From Hyphomicrobium nitrativorans NL23 (lineage in GTDB: Bacteria > Pseudomonadota > Alphaproteobacteria > Rhizobiales > Hyphomicrobiaceae), in assembly GCF_000503895.1 (NCBI RefSeq), contig NC_022997.1, forward strand, positions 2,295,820 through 2,359,819: 64,000 nucleotides of DNA. The letters are read 5' to 3'. The notes under the pieces are model-generated. The model worked only from the letters and a program-made list of their open reading frames with translations. It searched no databases and was not told the origin of the DNA. Both the position numbers and the translations under genes were made by a program. Shown in pieces: positions 30,004 to 36,643 of the stretch; position 1 is the stretch's first letter; the number at the start of each line of letters is the position of its first letter.

Positions 30004-30536
30004 CCAAGCTCAGCCACATCGACGAATCGGGCCGCGCCCACATGGTGGACGTCGGCTCCAAGCACGCGACGCACCGAACGGCGGTTGCGGAAGGCTTCGT
30101 CACCATGAACGCGGAGACGCTGGAACTCATCCTGTCCGGCACCGCGCCCAAGGGAGATGTGCTCGCCGTCGCCCGCATCGCCGGCATCATGGCCGCGAAG
30201 AAGACGAGCGATCTTATTCCGCTCTGCCATCCGCTCGGCCTCACGCGTGCCGGCATTCACTTCACGCCGTCGGATCAACCGGCCGGCATCCATATCCGCG
30301 CCGAAGTGGGCGTCACGGGCCAGACCGGCGTCGAGATGGAAGCGCTCACGGCCGTCTCGGTGGCGGCGCTTACGCTCTACGACATGCTGAAAGCCGCCGA
30401 CCGTGGCATGGAGATCGGCTTCATTCGCCTCGCGGAAAAGACCGGCGGACGCACCGGTTACTACGCCGCGCCGCGCAGGGACGATCAGCAAGAGCCGGAA
30501 GATCCGTCGCAAGACACCGTCGAATCGGGGAGCTGA
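30000..30536 (+). CDS. moaC: Cyclic pyranopterin monophosphate synthase
   Basis: A 178-residue enzyme of molybdenum cofactor synthesis, converting the MoaA product into cPMP. I chose the ATG at 30000, which overlaps the trpC stop (ATGA). Motifs: [26 protein letters not shown] with the active-site region, and [21 protein letters not shown]. The last 20 residues are an acidic tail not needed for the fold. moeA follows by 3 bases. Confidence 0.96.
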   Translation: MTKLSHIDESGRAHMVDVGSKHATHRTAVAEGFVTMNAETLELILSGTAPKGDVLAVARIAGIMAAKKTSDLIPLCHPLGLTRAGIHFTPSDQPAGIHIRAEVGVTGQTGVEMEALTAVSVAALTLYDMLKAADRGMEIGFIRLAEKTGGRTGYYAAPRRDDQQEPEDPSQDTVESGS

Positions 30537-30539
30537 CCC

Positions 30540-31739
30540 ATGTCACTCATGCCCGCAGAGACCGCGCTTGCCCGCGTCCTCGAAGGCATTTCGCCGCCGG
30601 CCGAGGAGATCGTCGCAATCGGAGACGCGGTCGGCCGCGTTCTGACGCGCGATCTCGCAGCCAAGCTCACCCAGCCGCCATTCAACGCGTCCGCCATGGA
30701 CGGCTATGCGATTTACGGGAGCGGCCCCGCATCCCCCGGCGATTGCTGGACGGTGGTCGGCGAAGCGGCGGCGGGAAGCGGGTTCGCGGGCACCGTCGGC
30801 CCCGGCGAAGCGGTGCGCATCTTCACGGGCGCGCCCGTTCCCCCGGCCTGCGGAACGGTCGTCATTCAAGAGAATGTCACGCGCGACGGTGACGCGCTCG
30901 TCGCAGATCAGCCCACCCAAGGCGGCGCAAACATTCGCCCCGCCGGTAACGACTTCGCGCAAGGCGACGTGCTGCTTCCGCGCAGCCATCGGCTCGATGC
31001 GCATTCTGCAACGCTTGCGGCCGCAATGGGGCATGGCGAGGTCGCGGTCGCGCGCCAGCCCGTGGTCGCCATCCTCGCGACCGGCGACGAGCTCGTGCCG
31101 CCCGGCACCACGCCCGGCCCCGACCAGATCGTCTCGTCGAACCCCGTTGGGATTGCCGCGCTTGTCGCGCGCGCGGGCGGGGTGCCGCGCGATCTCGGCA
31201 TCGCCCCTGACAGGAAGGACGCCCTCGCCGCGCGCATCGTCGCGGCAGGAGACGCGGACATTCTCGTCACCATCGGCGGGGCCTCCGTGGGCGATCACGA
31301 CCTCGTCGGGCCGGTGTTGAAGGATCAGGGCCTCGACCTCGCGTTCTGGAAAATCGCCATGCGCCCCGGCAAGCCGCTGATGTTCGGCCGCCTGGGCGAG
31401 CGCCGCGTGCTCGGGCTTCCCGGCAATCCGGTTTCCGCGCTGGTTACGGCGCGCGTGTTCCTGGTCCCGCTGATCCGCGCCCTGCAGGGTGAGACCGCCG
31501 AAACGCGCGTGCCGGAAACGGCCATTCTCGCGGCACCGCTGGAGGCCAACGGCCCGCGCCTCCACCTCATGCGCGGCAAGCTCGGCCGCCGCGCCGACGG
31601 CGCCCTCACGGTCACGGCAATGTCCTCGCAGGACAGCTCGCTTCTCGGTGCTCTGGCTCGCTCCGACTGCCTGATCCGCCGCGTCGCCGACGCCCCCGCC
31701 CTCCCCGCCGGCGAACCCGTCGAGATCGAGCGGCTTTGA
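30540..31739 (+). CDS. moeA: Molybdopterin molybdotransferase
   Basis: A 399-residue enzyme that inserts molybdate into adenylated molybdopterin. Domains in order: an N-terminal region with NASAMDGYAI, a beta domain (about 50-145), the MoCF catalytic domain with ATGDELVPPGT and TIGGASVGDHDLVG, and a C-terminal beta barrel (from about 315). It normally lies next to lexA in relatives; here a 3.8-kb transposon separates them. Confidence 0.96.
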   Translation: MSLMPAETALARVLEGISPPAEEIVAIGDAVGRVLTRDLAAKLTQPPFNASAMDGYAIYGSGPASPGDCWTVVGEAAAGSGFAGTVGPGEAVRIFTGAPVPPACGTVVIQENVTRDGDALVADQPTQGGANIRPAGNDFAQGDVLLPRSHRLDAHSATLAAAMGHGEVAVARQPVVAILATGDELVPPGTTPGPDQIVSSNPVGIAALVARAGGVPRDLGIAPDRKDALAARIVAAGDADILVTIGGASVGDHDLVGPVLKDQGLDLAFWKIAMRPGKPLMFGRLGERRVLGLPGNPVSALVTARVFLVPLIRALQGETAETRVPETAILAAPLEANGPRLHLMRGKLGRRADGALTVTAMSSQDSSLLGALARSDCLIRRVADAPALPAGEPVEIERL

Positions 31740-31785
31740 GCCGCGCACAGCGCGCTTCAAAAAAGTTCAGCGCAACGGCGTGAGT

Positions 31786-31802
31786 CAACCTACCTCATTA
31801 CA
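31786..31802. repeat. Left target site of the transposon
   Basis: The 8-base duplication TCATTACA occupies 31795-31802 and recurs at 35622-35629. With the element removed, the target reads CAACCT, ten bases, AGGTTG, a small palindrome. The palindromic edges make the duplication length ambiguous (8-14 bases); 8 is chosen because the element then starts GG. Confidence 0.8.
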
Positions 31803-31822
31803 GGTAGTGTCTCAGTTTGAAA
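31803..31822 (+). repeat. Left terminal inverted repeat
   Basis: GGTAGTGTCTCAGTTTGAAA; it matches the reverse complement of the right end at all 20 positions. Confidence 0.92.
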
Positions 31823-31897
31823 AATTGATCTGTTGACGGCCGGAGATAGTGGGCCCGGACTCATGCTATGCTTAGCGCAAAGCATGGAGGCGCAACC

Positions 31898-32104
31898 ATG
31901 GACCAGCAAGCACGAGCGAACTTTATCACCCGATACTTGGCGAAGCGGCGACATCACAAGGAGTCTTTGAAAGCGTTCGACGACTACCAGATGCGCATTC
32001 AGGTGAACGGGCATGATGTGACGGACGAGCACAAGGAACGCCACCGTTGGTGGGTCTCTTGGTGCAATAGGATGATCCGCAAGCTTCGCCGACCTGATGC
32101 TTAG
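31898..32104 (+). CDS. Small passenger protein, 68 residues
   Basis: A basic 68-residue protein, rich in Arg, Lys, His and Trp (for example KRRHHKESLKAF and HKERHRWWVSWCNRM). I chose the ATG at 31898 because GGAGG lies 7 bases upstream. Family unknown; the basic composition suggests nucleic-acid contact, which is inference. Its end overlaps or nearly touches the next frame, so the three short genes look like one transcript. It is the first gene inside the left end of the transposon. Confidence 0.5.
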   Translation: MDQQARANFITRYLAKRRHHKESLKAFDDYQMRIQVNGHDVTDEHKERHRWWVSWCNRMIRKLRRPDA

Positions 32105-32108
32105 CGCT

Positions 32109-32339
32109 ATGGATAAGCCCTCCCAACAGGACTATATTCGCTGGAGAGGCCCCGAGCTTGCGAGTTCCGGGCATTTTCGGAGCTGGTTTGAGGTGGCGTG
32201 CCAGTTGCGCCGTGAGGGCGCGTACTGCGCCCATGCCGAGATGCACCCCTTCAGACGCGAACAGCTCAACCGCATATGTGATGCAGCACGTGCTGTGCAC
32301 CAGGAGACGAACGACGATGCCCAAAGGTCCGAAGGGTGA
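32109..32339 (+). CDS. Small passenger protein, 76 residues
   Basis: A 76-residue reading frame (MDKPSQQDYIRWRGPELASS at its start) between two more convincing small genes on the same strand. An alternative ATG at 32097 overlaps the previous gene by 8 bases. No motif is recognised. It overlaps the next gene by 23 bases. Support comes from position and sensible composition only. Confidence 0.4.
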   Translation: MDKPSQQDYIRWRGPELASSGHFRSWFEVACQLRREGAYCAHAEMHPFRREQLNRICDAARAVHQETNDDAQRSEG

Positions 32340-32550
32340 GAAGCGTCCGGCCGACGTCGTATCGAATGCGATCAAAGTCGCTCGGATTGCGACTGGTGAA
32401 GACGAGGAAGACGTAACTGAAGACGGCAAGGACGCCGCCGCCGTCAGCCTTGGCAGGAAGGGCGGCAAGGCGCGTGCAGAGTCTCTGAGCAAGGCGAAGC
32501 GCGCCGAGATCGCCAAGAAAGCGGCAGCGGCGCGCTGGAATAAGAGCTAG
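32317..32550 (+). CDS. Small KGG-motif protein, 77 residues
   Basis: A 77-residue charged protein with an AGGAG ribosome site. Its C-terminal third (GRKGGKARAESLSKAKRAEI and the AARW that follows) is a lysine-rich helical motif of the KGG/con-10 type. The same motif opens the P63C-domain protein encoded convergently next to it (KGGHARAEALTAEERAEIA). The two genes end at a shared CTAG, each using one half as a stop. The motif is common in mobile-element proteins and may bind DNA or act in protein pairing; the role here is unknown. Confidence 0.6.
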   Translation: MPKGPKGEKRPADVVSNAIKVARIATGEDEEDVTEDGKDAAAVSLGRKGGKARAESLSKAKRAEIAKKAAAARWNKS

Positions 32551-33563
32551 CTCGTGCCACCGTATTGCAGCAACGGCACGTCATTCCGCTTGGGCAAGGC
32601 CTTTTGCATCGCGGCGTAGAATTCATCCCAATTGTCGTGCGCTCTCTGCAGAGCGAGAACCGCCGCGAAGTGCTCTTGAAGCTTCGGAATTCCCAAATCC
32701 TCTGACAGCCATTGGTGGTGAGCGGCCCTTCTATTTCCCCGCTCATCCTTGGGGTTTCGTTGTTCCATCTCCTCTAAAACACCCGGAGCTAGGCGTTCGT
32801 AGATTAGATCCTTGGTGTAGTGGGCCACGACGCTGTATCGATTCTTGCCCATGCCTGCCCAAGGCCAGCCACGCAAGCGGTAAATTTCCTTATAGAATTC
32901 ATCCGGGAAGCGTTTGACCCACGCGGCAAGTTCGTGTCGGAGGTAGGCTTCAAGGATCTGTCGCAGCGCGTCTCGGTCACGGACTTCTTGGTAGCCCGTC
33001 GCTTCGTCGATGAGCGCGATGATGCCCACGATCGAGAAGCCACGCTGTAAAGCTTTGCAGGACTGGGCAATGTGCTCCTGATTAGGGAGCAGCTTTCCCT
33101 GCTCTTTCGCATCAAGAAAGACGTTGCAAACGTGGGGAAGGATTTTTGCGTCGTATCCGATCGCGATGTTGCCCCTAGTGCCGCCCGAACCCTTGGGGAG
33201 CCTAAAACGCACCGGAGTCCACGATCGTTCCAACTCATTGGAAATAAACGGAGAAATGTTGCTGGCGGCAAGAAAACCCGGCTTGTTGTCGATCGGGTCT
33301 TGACCCTTAGTCGGGTTCTTGTGTCGCCCTAGCGCGACGAACATACCGCGTTGAGTGATCAGCCGCGTCCCGTCCTGGAGGACCGCGCATGGGATCGTGA
33401 TTTCTCCGAGTTTCAACTCACCGTAGTGAGTAGCCCGGGGGATATTTGCGTCCCAGCGAGCCGCAGCGCCGCGCTTTGCAATTTCGGCCCTTTCCTCGGC
33501 AGTAAGTGCCTCTGCTCGGGCATGGCCACCCTTGGCTTTCGCGCTCTCTTCCGCATCATTCAT
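32547..33563 (-). CDS. P63C-domain protein with N-terminal KGG motif
   Basis: A 338-residue protein. I chose the ATG at 33563 (MNDAEESAKAKGG); the open frame continues upstream through the operator and into the transposase gene, which is unlikely to be translated. Residues 9-33 are a KGGxARAxxLxxxxRxEIAxxxAAARW motif; the middle holds the conserved ALGRHKNPTKG and IGYDAKILPHVCNVFLDA segments; the C-terminal P63C domain includes WVKRFPDEFYKEIYRLRGW and NRYSVVAHYTKDLIYERL. P63C proteins occur on phages and mobile elements with no settled function. Being divergent from the transposase across paired palindromes, it might regulate transposition; this is inference. Confidence 0.75.
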   Translation of the reverse strand: MNDAEESAKAKGGHARAEALTAEERAEIAKRGAAARWDANIPRATHYGELKLGEITIPCAVLQDGTRLITQRGMFVALGRHKNPTKGQDPIDNKPGFLAASNISPFISNELERSWTPVRFRLPKGSGGTRGNIAIGYDAKILPHVCNVFLDAKEQGKLLPNQEHIAQSCKALQRGFSIVGIIALIDEATGYQEVRDRDALRQILEAYLRHELAAWVKRFPDEFYKEIYRLRGWPWAGMGKNRYSVVAHYTKDLIYERLAPGVLEEMEQRNPKDERGNRRAAHHQWLSEDLGIPKLQEHFAAVLALQRAHDNWDEFYAAMQKALPKRNDVPLLQYGGTS

Positions 33564-33591
33564 TGCAAGCATCCCATCCAATCTGCTTGCA
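33564..33591. promoter_or_regulatory. Palindromic operator 1
   Basis: TGCAAGCA, 12 bases, TGCTTGCA. It lies directly upstream of the P63C start codon. The same arms and spacer length recur at 33615-33642. Confidence 0.65.
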
Positions 33592-33614
33592 GGTTGGACC
33601 CGAATCGGAAACTT

Positions 33615-33642
33615 TGCAAGCATATTTTGTTGGATGCTTGCA
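33615..33642. promoter_or_regulatory. Palindromic operator 2
   Basis: A second TGCAAGCA-N12-TGCTTGCA, identical in arms and spacer length to operator 1 but with an unrelated spacer sequence, 51 bases away centre to centre. It ends 7 bases before the -35 box of the transposase promoter. Confidence 0.65.
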
Positions 33643-33649
33643 ATTATGC

Positions 33650-33678
33650 TTGACGCTACGCATAATAGTTCATATATT
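33650..33678 (+). promoter_or_regulatory. Transposase promoter, probably giving a leaderless message
   Basis: TTGACG (33650-33655), 17 bases, TATATT (33673-33678). The ATG at 33685 is at the expected start of transcription, and no ribosome site precedes it. Confidence 0.6.
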
Positions 33679-33684
33679 AATGAC

Positions 33685-34594
33685 ATGAACAAACTGCCCT
33701 TAGCTAAGCGCGTCCAGATCCTCTCGCTTCTCTGCGAGGGATCGTCCATGCGCTCGATTTCGAGGGTGTGCGATGTCTCGATCAACACGGTTTCCAAGCT
33801 GCTCGATGAGGCTGGCCGGGCCGCTCTCGCCTTCCACGACGAGAACGTGCGCGGTCTCCAATCGCAGCGTATCCAGTGTGACGAGATCTGGTCGTTCGTC
33901 TACGCGAAGAACAAGAACGTCGTGGACGCCAAGTCTCCTCCGAAGGGAGCGGGCGATGTCTGGACGTGGACGGCGCTCGACGCGGACAGCAAGCTGATCT
34001 GTAGCTGGGCCGTCGGGCAGCGCGACGCATACTGGGCCTATGCCTTCATGGATGACCTGAAGGGCCGTCTCGCTAATCGGGTCCAACTCACGACGGACGG
34101 CCTCAAGCACTACCTCGTGGCCGTTGAGCAGGCTTTCGGCGGCACAGACATCGACTTTGCCCAACTCGTGAAGATCTACGGCGACGTTCCTAAAGGCCGC
34201 GGTGCGGAAGCGTCTGAGCGCAAGTACAGCCCGCCTGAGTGCATCGGTGCGAAGAAGACGCCTATCGTGGGTAAGCCGGACGCGAAGCACATCTCCACGT
34301 CCTACGTAGAGCGGCAGAACCTCACCATGCGTATGAGCATGAAGCGGTTCACCCGCCTGTCCAACGCCTTCTCAAAGAAGCTCGCAAAACCACCGTCACG
34401 CGCTCTCGCTCTACTTCTACTTTTACAACTGGTGCCGCATCCACAAGACGCTGCGCGTCTCGCCCGCTATGGCCGCAGGGCTTACGGACAAGCTGCTGTC
34501 GTTCGAAGACCTGATTGAGCGGATGGATGCGGTCGCTCCGAAGCCCGGCCGACCGGCGACCTACAAGAAGCGCGAATCAGGCAGAATCGCATAG
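33685..34594 (+). pseudogene. IS1-family transposase with a late frameshift
   Basis: A DDE transposase of the ISMhu11-type IS1 group. An N-terminal helix-turn-helix (SMRSISRVCDVSINTVSKLL) is followed by catalytic D in QCDEIWSFVYAKNKN, D in LTTDGLKHY and E in YVERQNLTMRMSMKRFTRL. At about 34384-34390 (CTCGCAAAACC) one extra base shifts the frame; the family C-terminus (NWCRIHKTLRVSPAMAAGLT and the following 40 residues) continues in the next frame to a stop at 34592. The DDE triad lies before the shift but the C-terminal helices are lost, so it is probably inactive unless slippage at the A run restores it. Confidence 0.8.
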
Positions 34595-34619
34595 AAGATA
34601 TAGATGCTATGAGGTGATC

Positions 34620-35357
34620 ATGCGGTACTCGCATCTCGCTTTTGTGCGCGCCAAGTACAGCATACTGCACGAAATTTTCTATCAAGCCCGGAAAGACCCT
34701 CTTTCATTTTACCCTGACCCGTACGGTCCCAGGCCCGTGCCGACAATTCTTGCGCATGAAGTTCTTATCTTCTGTGTGGCGCCCGACCCCAATGAGGCAA
34801 TCGAAATCTCCATGTTTGGTCGGGATGGCGCTCCAAGCTGGGTGGACAGTTTTGAGGTCGTCGAGGTTGGTGTTTACTCCTGCCACGCACCGCGAGAAAT
34901 GGTTTGGGATGAAGAATGGGAAGAGGAAATCGAAGTTCATCGCACGAGCGAGAGCATCGTGCGCGATCTTTTCCCAGTGTCCGAGCCACGACCTGCGAGG
35001 GCGCGAAAGCTACTCATTGTCCAGTGCCCGTCAGAGGCGGAAGAATCCGACGTTACTCGCCTTGATAATCGAGTTAGGCGGGCTCTCGTGAACGTTAGAA
35101 GCGTGTGGCAAGGCAAGCTCGTACGCGCGTACTGCTTTACACACGACCTTCGATGTCGAGACGTGGCAGAGGCATTGTCCGGCATTATCGACCACGATGA
35201 GGTTGACGACTACCTGATGGTCGAGCCTCTTGCCGTCCCATTCTCAAGTCTGCCTCTTTCACCGCTTAAGGATTGGGTTGAGCGGGATTTTGCCCGCCTT
35301 CCGAAGGCTACCTTGCCTCACCGTAGAACACGCAGATCCGGGCAGCGAGGCTCATGA
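34620..35357 (+). CDS. Passenger protein of unknown function, 245 residues
   Basis: I chose the ATG at 34620 (MRYSHLAFVRAKYSILHEIF) because GAGG lies 5 bases upstream; the longer frame overlaps the transposase. The protein has a basic/aromatic N-terminus, a very acidic middle (WDEEWEEEIEVHRTSESI) and a basic C-terminus. No signal peptide or membrane span is seen and no family is recognised. It starts 25 bases after the transposase stop. Its end overlaps the opposing frame below by 50 bases. Confidence 0.6.
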   Translation: MRYSHLAFVRAKYSILHEIFYQARKDPLSFYPDPYGPRPVPTILAHEVLIFCVAPDPNEAIEISMFGRDGAPSWVDSFEVVEVGVYSCHAPREMVWDEEWEEEIEVHRTSESIVRDLFPVSEPRPARARKLLIVQCPSEAEESDVTRLDNRVRRALVNVRSVWQGKLVRAYCFTHDLRCRDVAEALSGIIDHDEVDDYLMVEPLAVPFSSLPLSPLKDWVERDFARLPKATLPHRRTRRSGQRGS

Positions 35358-35607
35358 CTGCGGCATCGTCCAGCTTTCCAGCATCCAGAAGCCGGCTTGC
35401 ACATCGCCGGCACTCAGCATCTGCCTCCTGCCAGTCCCCTTTGAACCGCTTGAGCATCATGGACGCCAGGGCGAATGGATGATCGTCCGGTATTCCGGAC
35501 TCTCGCAATCGGGCAAGTACGCGAGACGGGTCAGCTAGCACGACGGTTCCCCCTACACGGAGATTCGCCGGTCTCGGTTTCTGGCGCCTTAACGCCCCAA
35601 ATTTCAA
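35308..35607 (-). CDS. Possible small passenger protein starting inside the right terminal repeat
   Basis: A 99-residue frame with protein-like composition (for example FALASMMLKRFKGDWQEADA and AAVMSLAARICVFYG). The only start giving full length is a TTG inside the right inverted repeat, so it would depend on a promoter outside the element or on an internal GTG. It may be a remnant of a longer gene. No family recognised. Confidence 0.35.
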   Translation of the reverse strand: MKFGALRRQKPRPANLRVGGTVVLADPSRVLARLRESGIPDDHPFALASMMLKRFKGDWQEADAECRRCASRLLDAGKLDDAAVMSLAARICVFYGEAR

Positions 35608-35621
35608 ACTGAGACACTACC
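35602..35621 (-). repeat. Right terminal inverted repeat
   Basis: Perfect reverse complement of the left end, followed by the second target copy TCATTACA at 35622-35629. Confidence 0.92.
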
Positions 35622-35629
35622 TCATTACA

Positions 35630-35926
35630 GGTTGCGCTTGCAGAACGAGCCGGGAACGATTAGCGTACATTCACGATTTGTTTAGGTGAGTCTTACGACT
35701 CGGGTTTCGACGCGTCATCCGGCTTTGCGGATCGAGCCGGCACGGACAGGATACGGACGAAGGTCTGATTTCGGGGCTTGCGGCAGAAACGCCGCAGACA
35801 GGGATCGCCCGTTTTGATCCTCGCCGTTGTGGCGCATCGGCGTTCCCGTGAAGGGCGCGCCGCCGGAACGTCGTAGGCGGAATAACTCTCGGCCTTGGAA
35901 GTCCGGGCCTTGCACGGGAGGCATGA
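35630..35926. other. lexA upstream region
   Basis: No gene is convincing in this roughly 300-base stretch between the transposon target and lexA. It contains the SOS box at 35643 and a small hairpin (GAGTC-N4-GACTC, near 35691). An AGGCATG overlap gives the lexA ribosome site region GGGAGGC. The SOS box is about 270 bases from the start, so the message has a long leader or a second promoter. Confidence 0.5.
35643..35657. promoter_or_regulatory. LexA (SOS) box
   Basis: GAAC, 7 bases, GAAC: the direct-repeat LexA operator of alphaproteobacteria. It lies just outside the transposon, upstream of lexA, consistent with autorepression. Confidence 0.7.
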
Positions 35927-36643
35927 ATGCTGACGTCGAAGCAGAAAGAGCTTCTGCTCTTCATCCACGAGCGTATGCAGGCCGATGGCGTCCCGCCGTC
36001 GTTCGACGAGATGAAGGACGCGCTCGATCTCAAATCCAAATCCGGCATCCACCGCCTCATCACGGCGCTGGTCGAGCGTGGCTTCATCCGCCGCCTGCCC
36101 CACCGGGCACGCGCCATCGAAGTGCTGAAGCTGCCAGAAAGCTCCACCGCACAGGCCGCAGAGGCACTCCGCCGCGTCGGATTCCAGCCGAGCGTGATCG
36201 AAGGCGCGAAATCGCGCGCGCCGGATATTTCGCTCCCTCCCTCGCACATGCTCGATAGCCGCACCGTTTCGGTGCCGGTGATGGGGCGCATCGCGGCGGG
36301 CGTCCCGATCTCCGCGATCCAGAACCACACGCATGACATCGCCTGCCCGCCCGACCTTTTGACCAACGGCGAGCACTTCGCCCTCGAAGTCAAAGGCGAT
36401 TCGATGATCGAAGCCGGTATTCACGATGGCGACACCGTCATCATCCGTCGCTGTGAAACGGCCGAGAACGGCGACATCGTCGTCGCCCTCGTCGAGCACG
36501 AGGAAGCCACCTTGAAGCGCCTGCGCAAAAAGGGTTCGACGGTTGCGCTCGAAGCGGCCAATCCGGAATTCAAAACGCGCATCTTCGGTCCCGATCAAGT
36601 GGACATCCAGGGCCGTCTCGTCGGCCTCATCCGGCGCTACTGA
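35927..36643 (+). CDS. lexA: SOS repressor LexA
   Basis: A 238-residue repressor/self-cleaving protease controlling the DNA-damage response. N-terminal winged helix (1-65) with [17 protein letters not shown]. The C-terminal S24 domain has the cleavage site A124-G125 (GRIAAGVP), nucleophile S159 ([10 protein letters not shown]) and K197 (EEATLKRL). The linker is longer than in E. coli LexA, as is usual in alphaproteobacteria. It is convergent with comEC, overlapping by 7 bases. Confidence 0.97.
   Translation: MLTSKQKELLLFIHERMQADGVPPSFDEMKDALDLKSKSGIHRLITALVERGFIRRLPHRARAIEVLKLPESSTAQAAEALRRVGFQPSVIEGAKSRAPDISLPPSHMLDSRTVSVPVMGRIAAGVPISAIQNHTHDIACPPDLLTNGEHFALEVKGDSMIEAGIHDGDTVIIRRCETAENGDIVVALVEHEEATLKRLRKKGSTVALEAANPEFKTRIFGPDQVDIQGRLVGLIRRY

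Larger units (their letters stand above)
31803..35621. mobile_element. 3.8-kb transposon, IS1-family (ISMhu11-like) transposase with passenger genes
   Basis: A 3819-base element bounded by perfect 20-base inverted repeats (31803-31822 and 35602-35621) and an 8-base target duplication. The only transposase is of the one-frame IS1 kind. Its ends start GGTAGTG, like the GGnnnTG ends of that family. It carries six other reading frames: three short ones and a P63C-domain gene left of the transposase, two to its right. The interior looks less GC-rich than the flanks. The transposase has a frameshift, so this copy may be immobile. Elements of the ISMhu11 group are known to vary in length through passenger genes. 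Confidence 0.85.

Noticed and set aside
33532..33684. N-terminal extension of the transposase back to 33532
   Set aside because: It runs through the operators and promoter; the family N-terminus and the promoter place the start at 33685.
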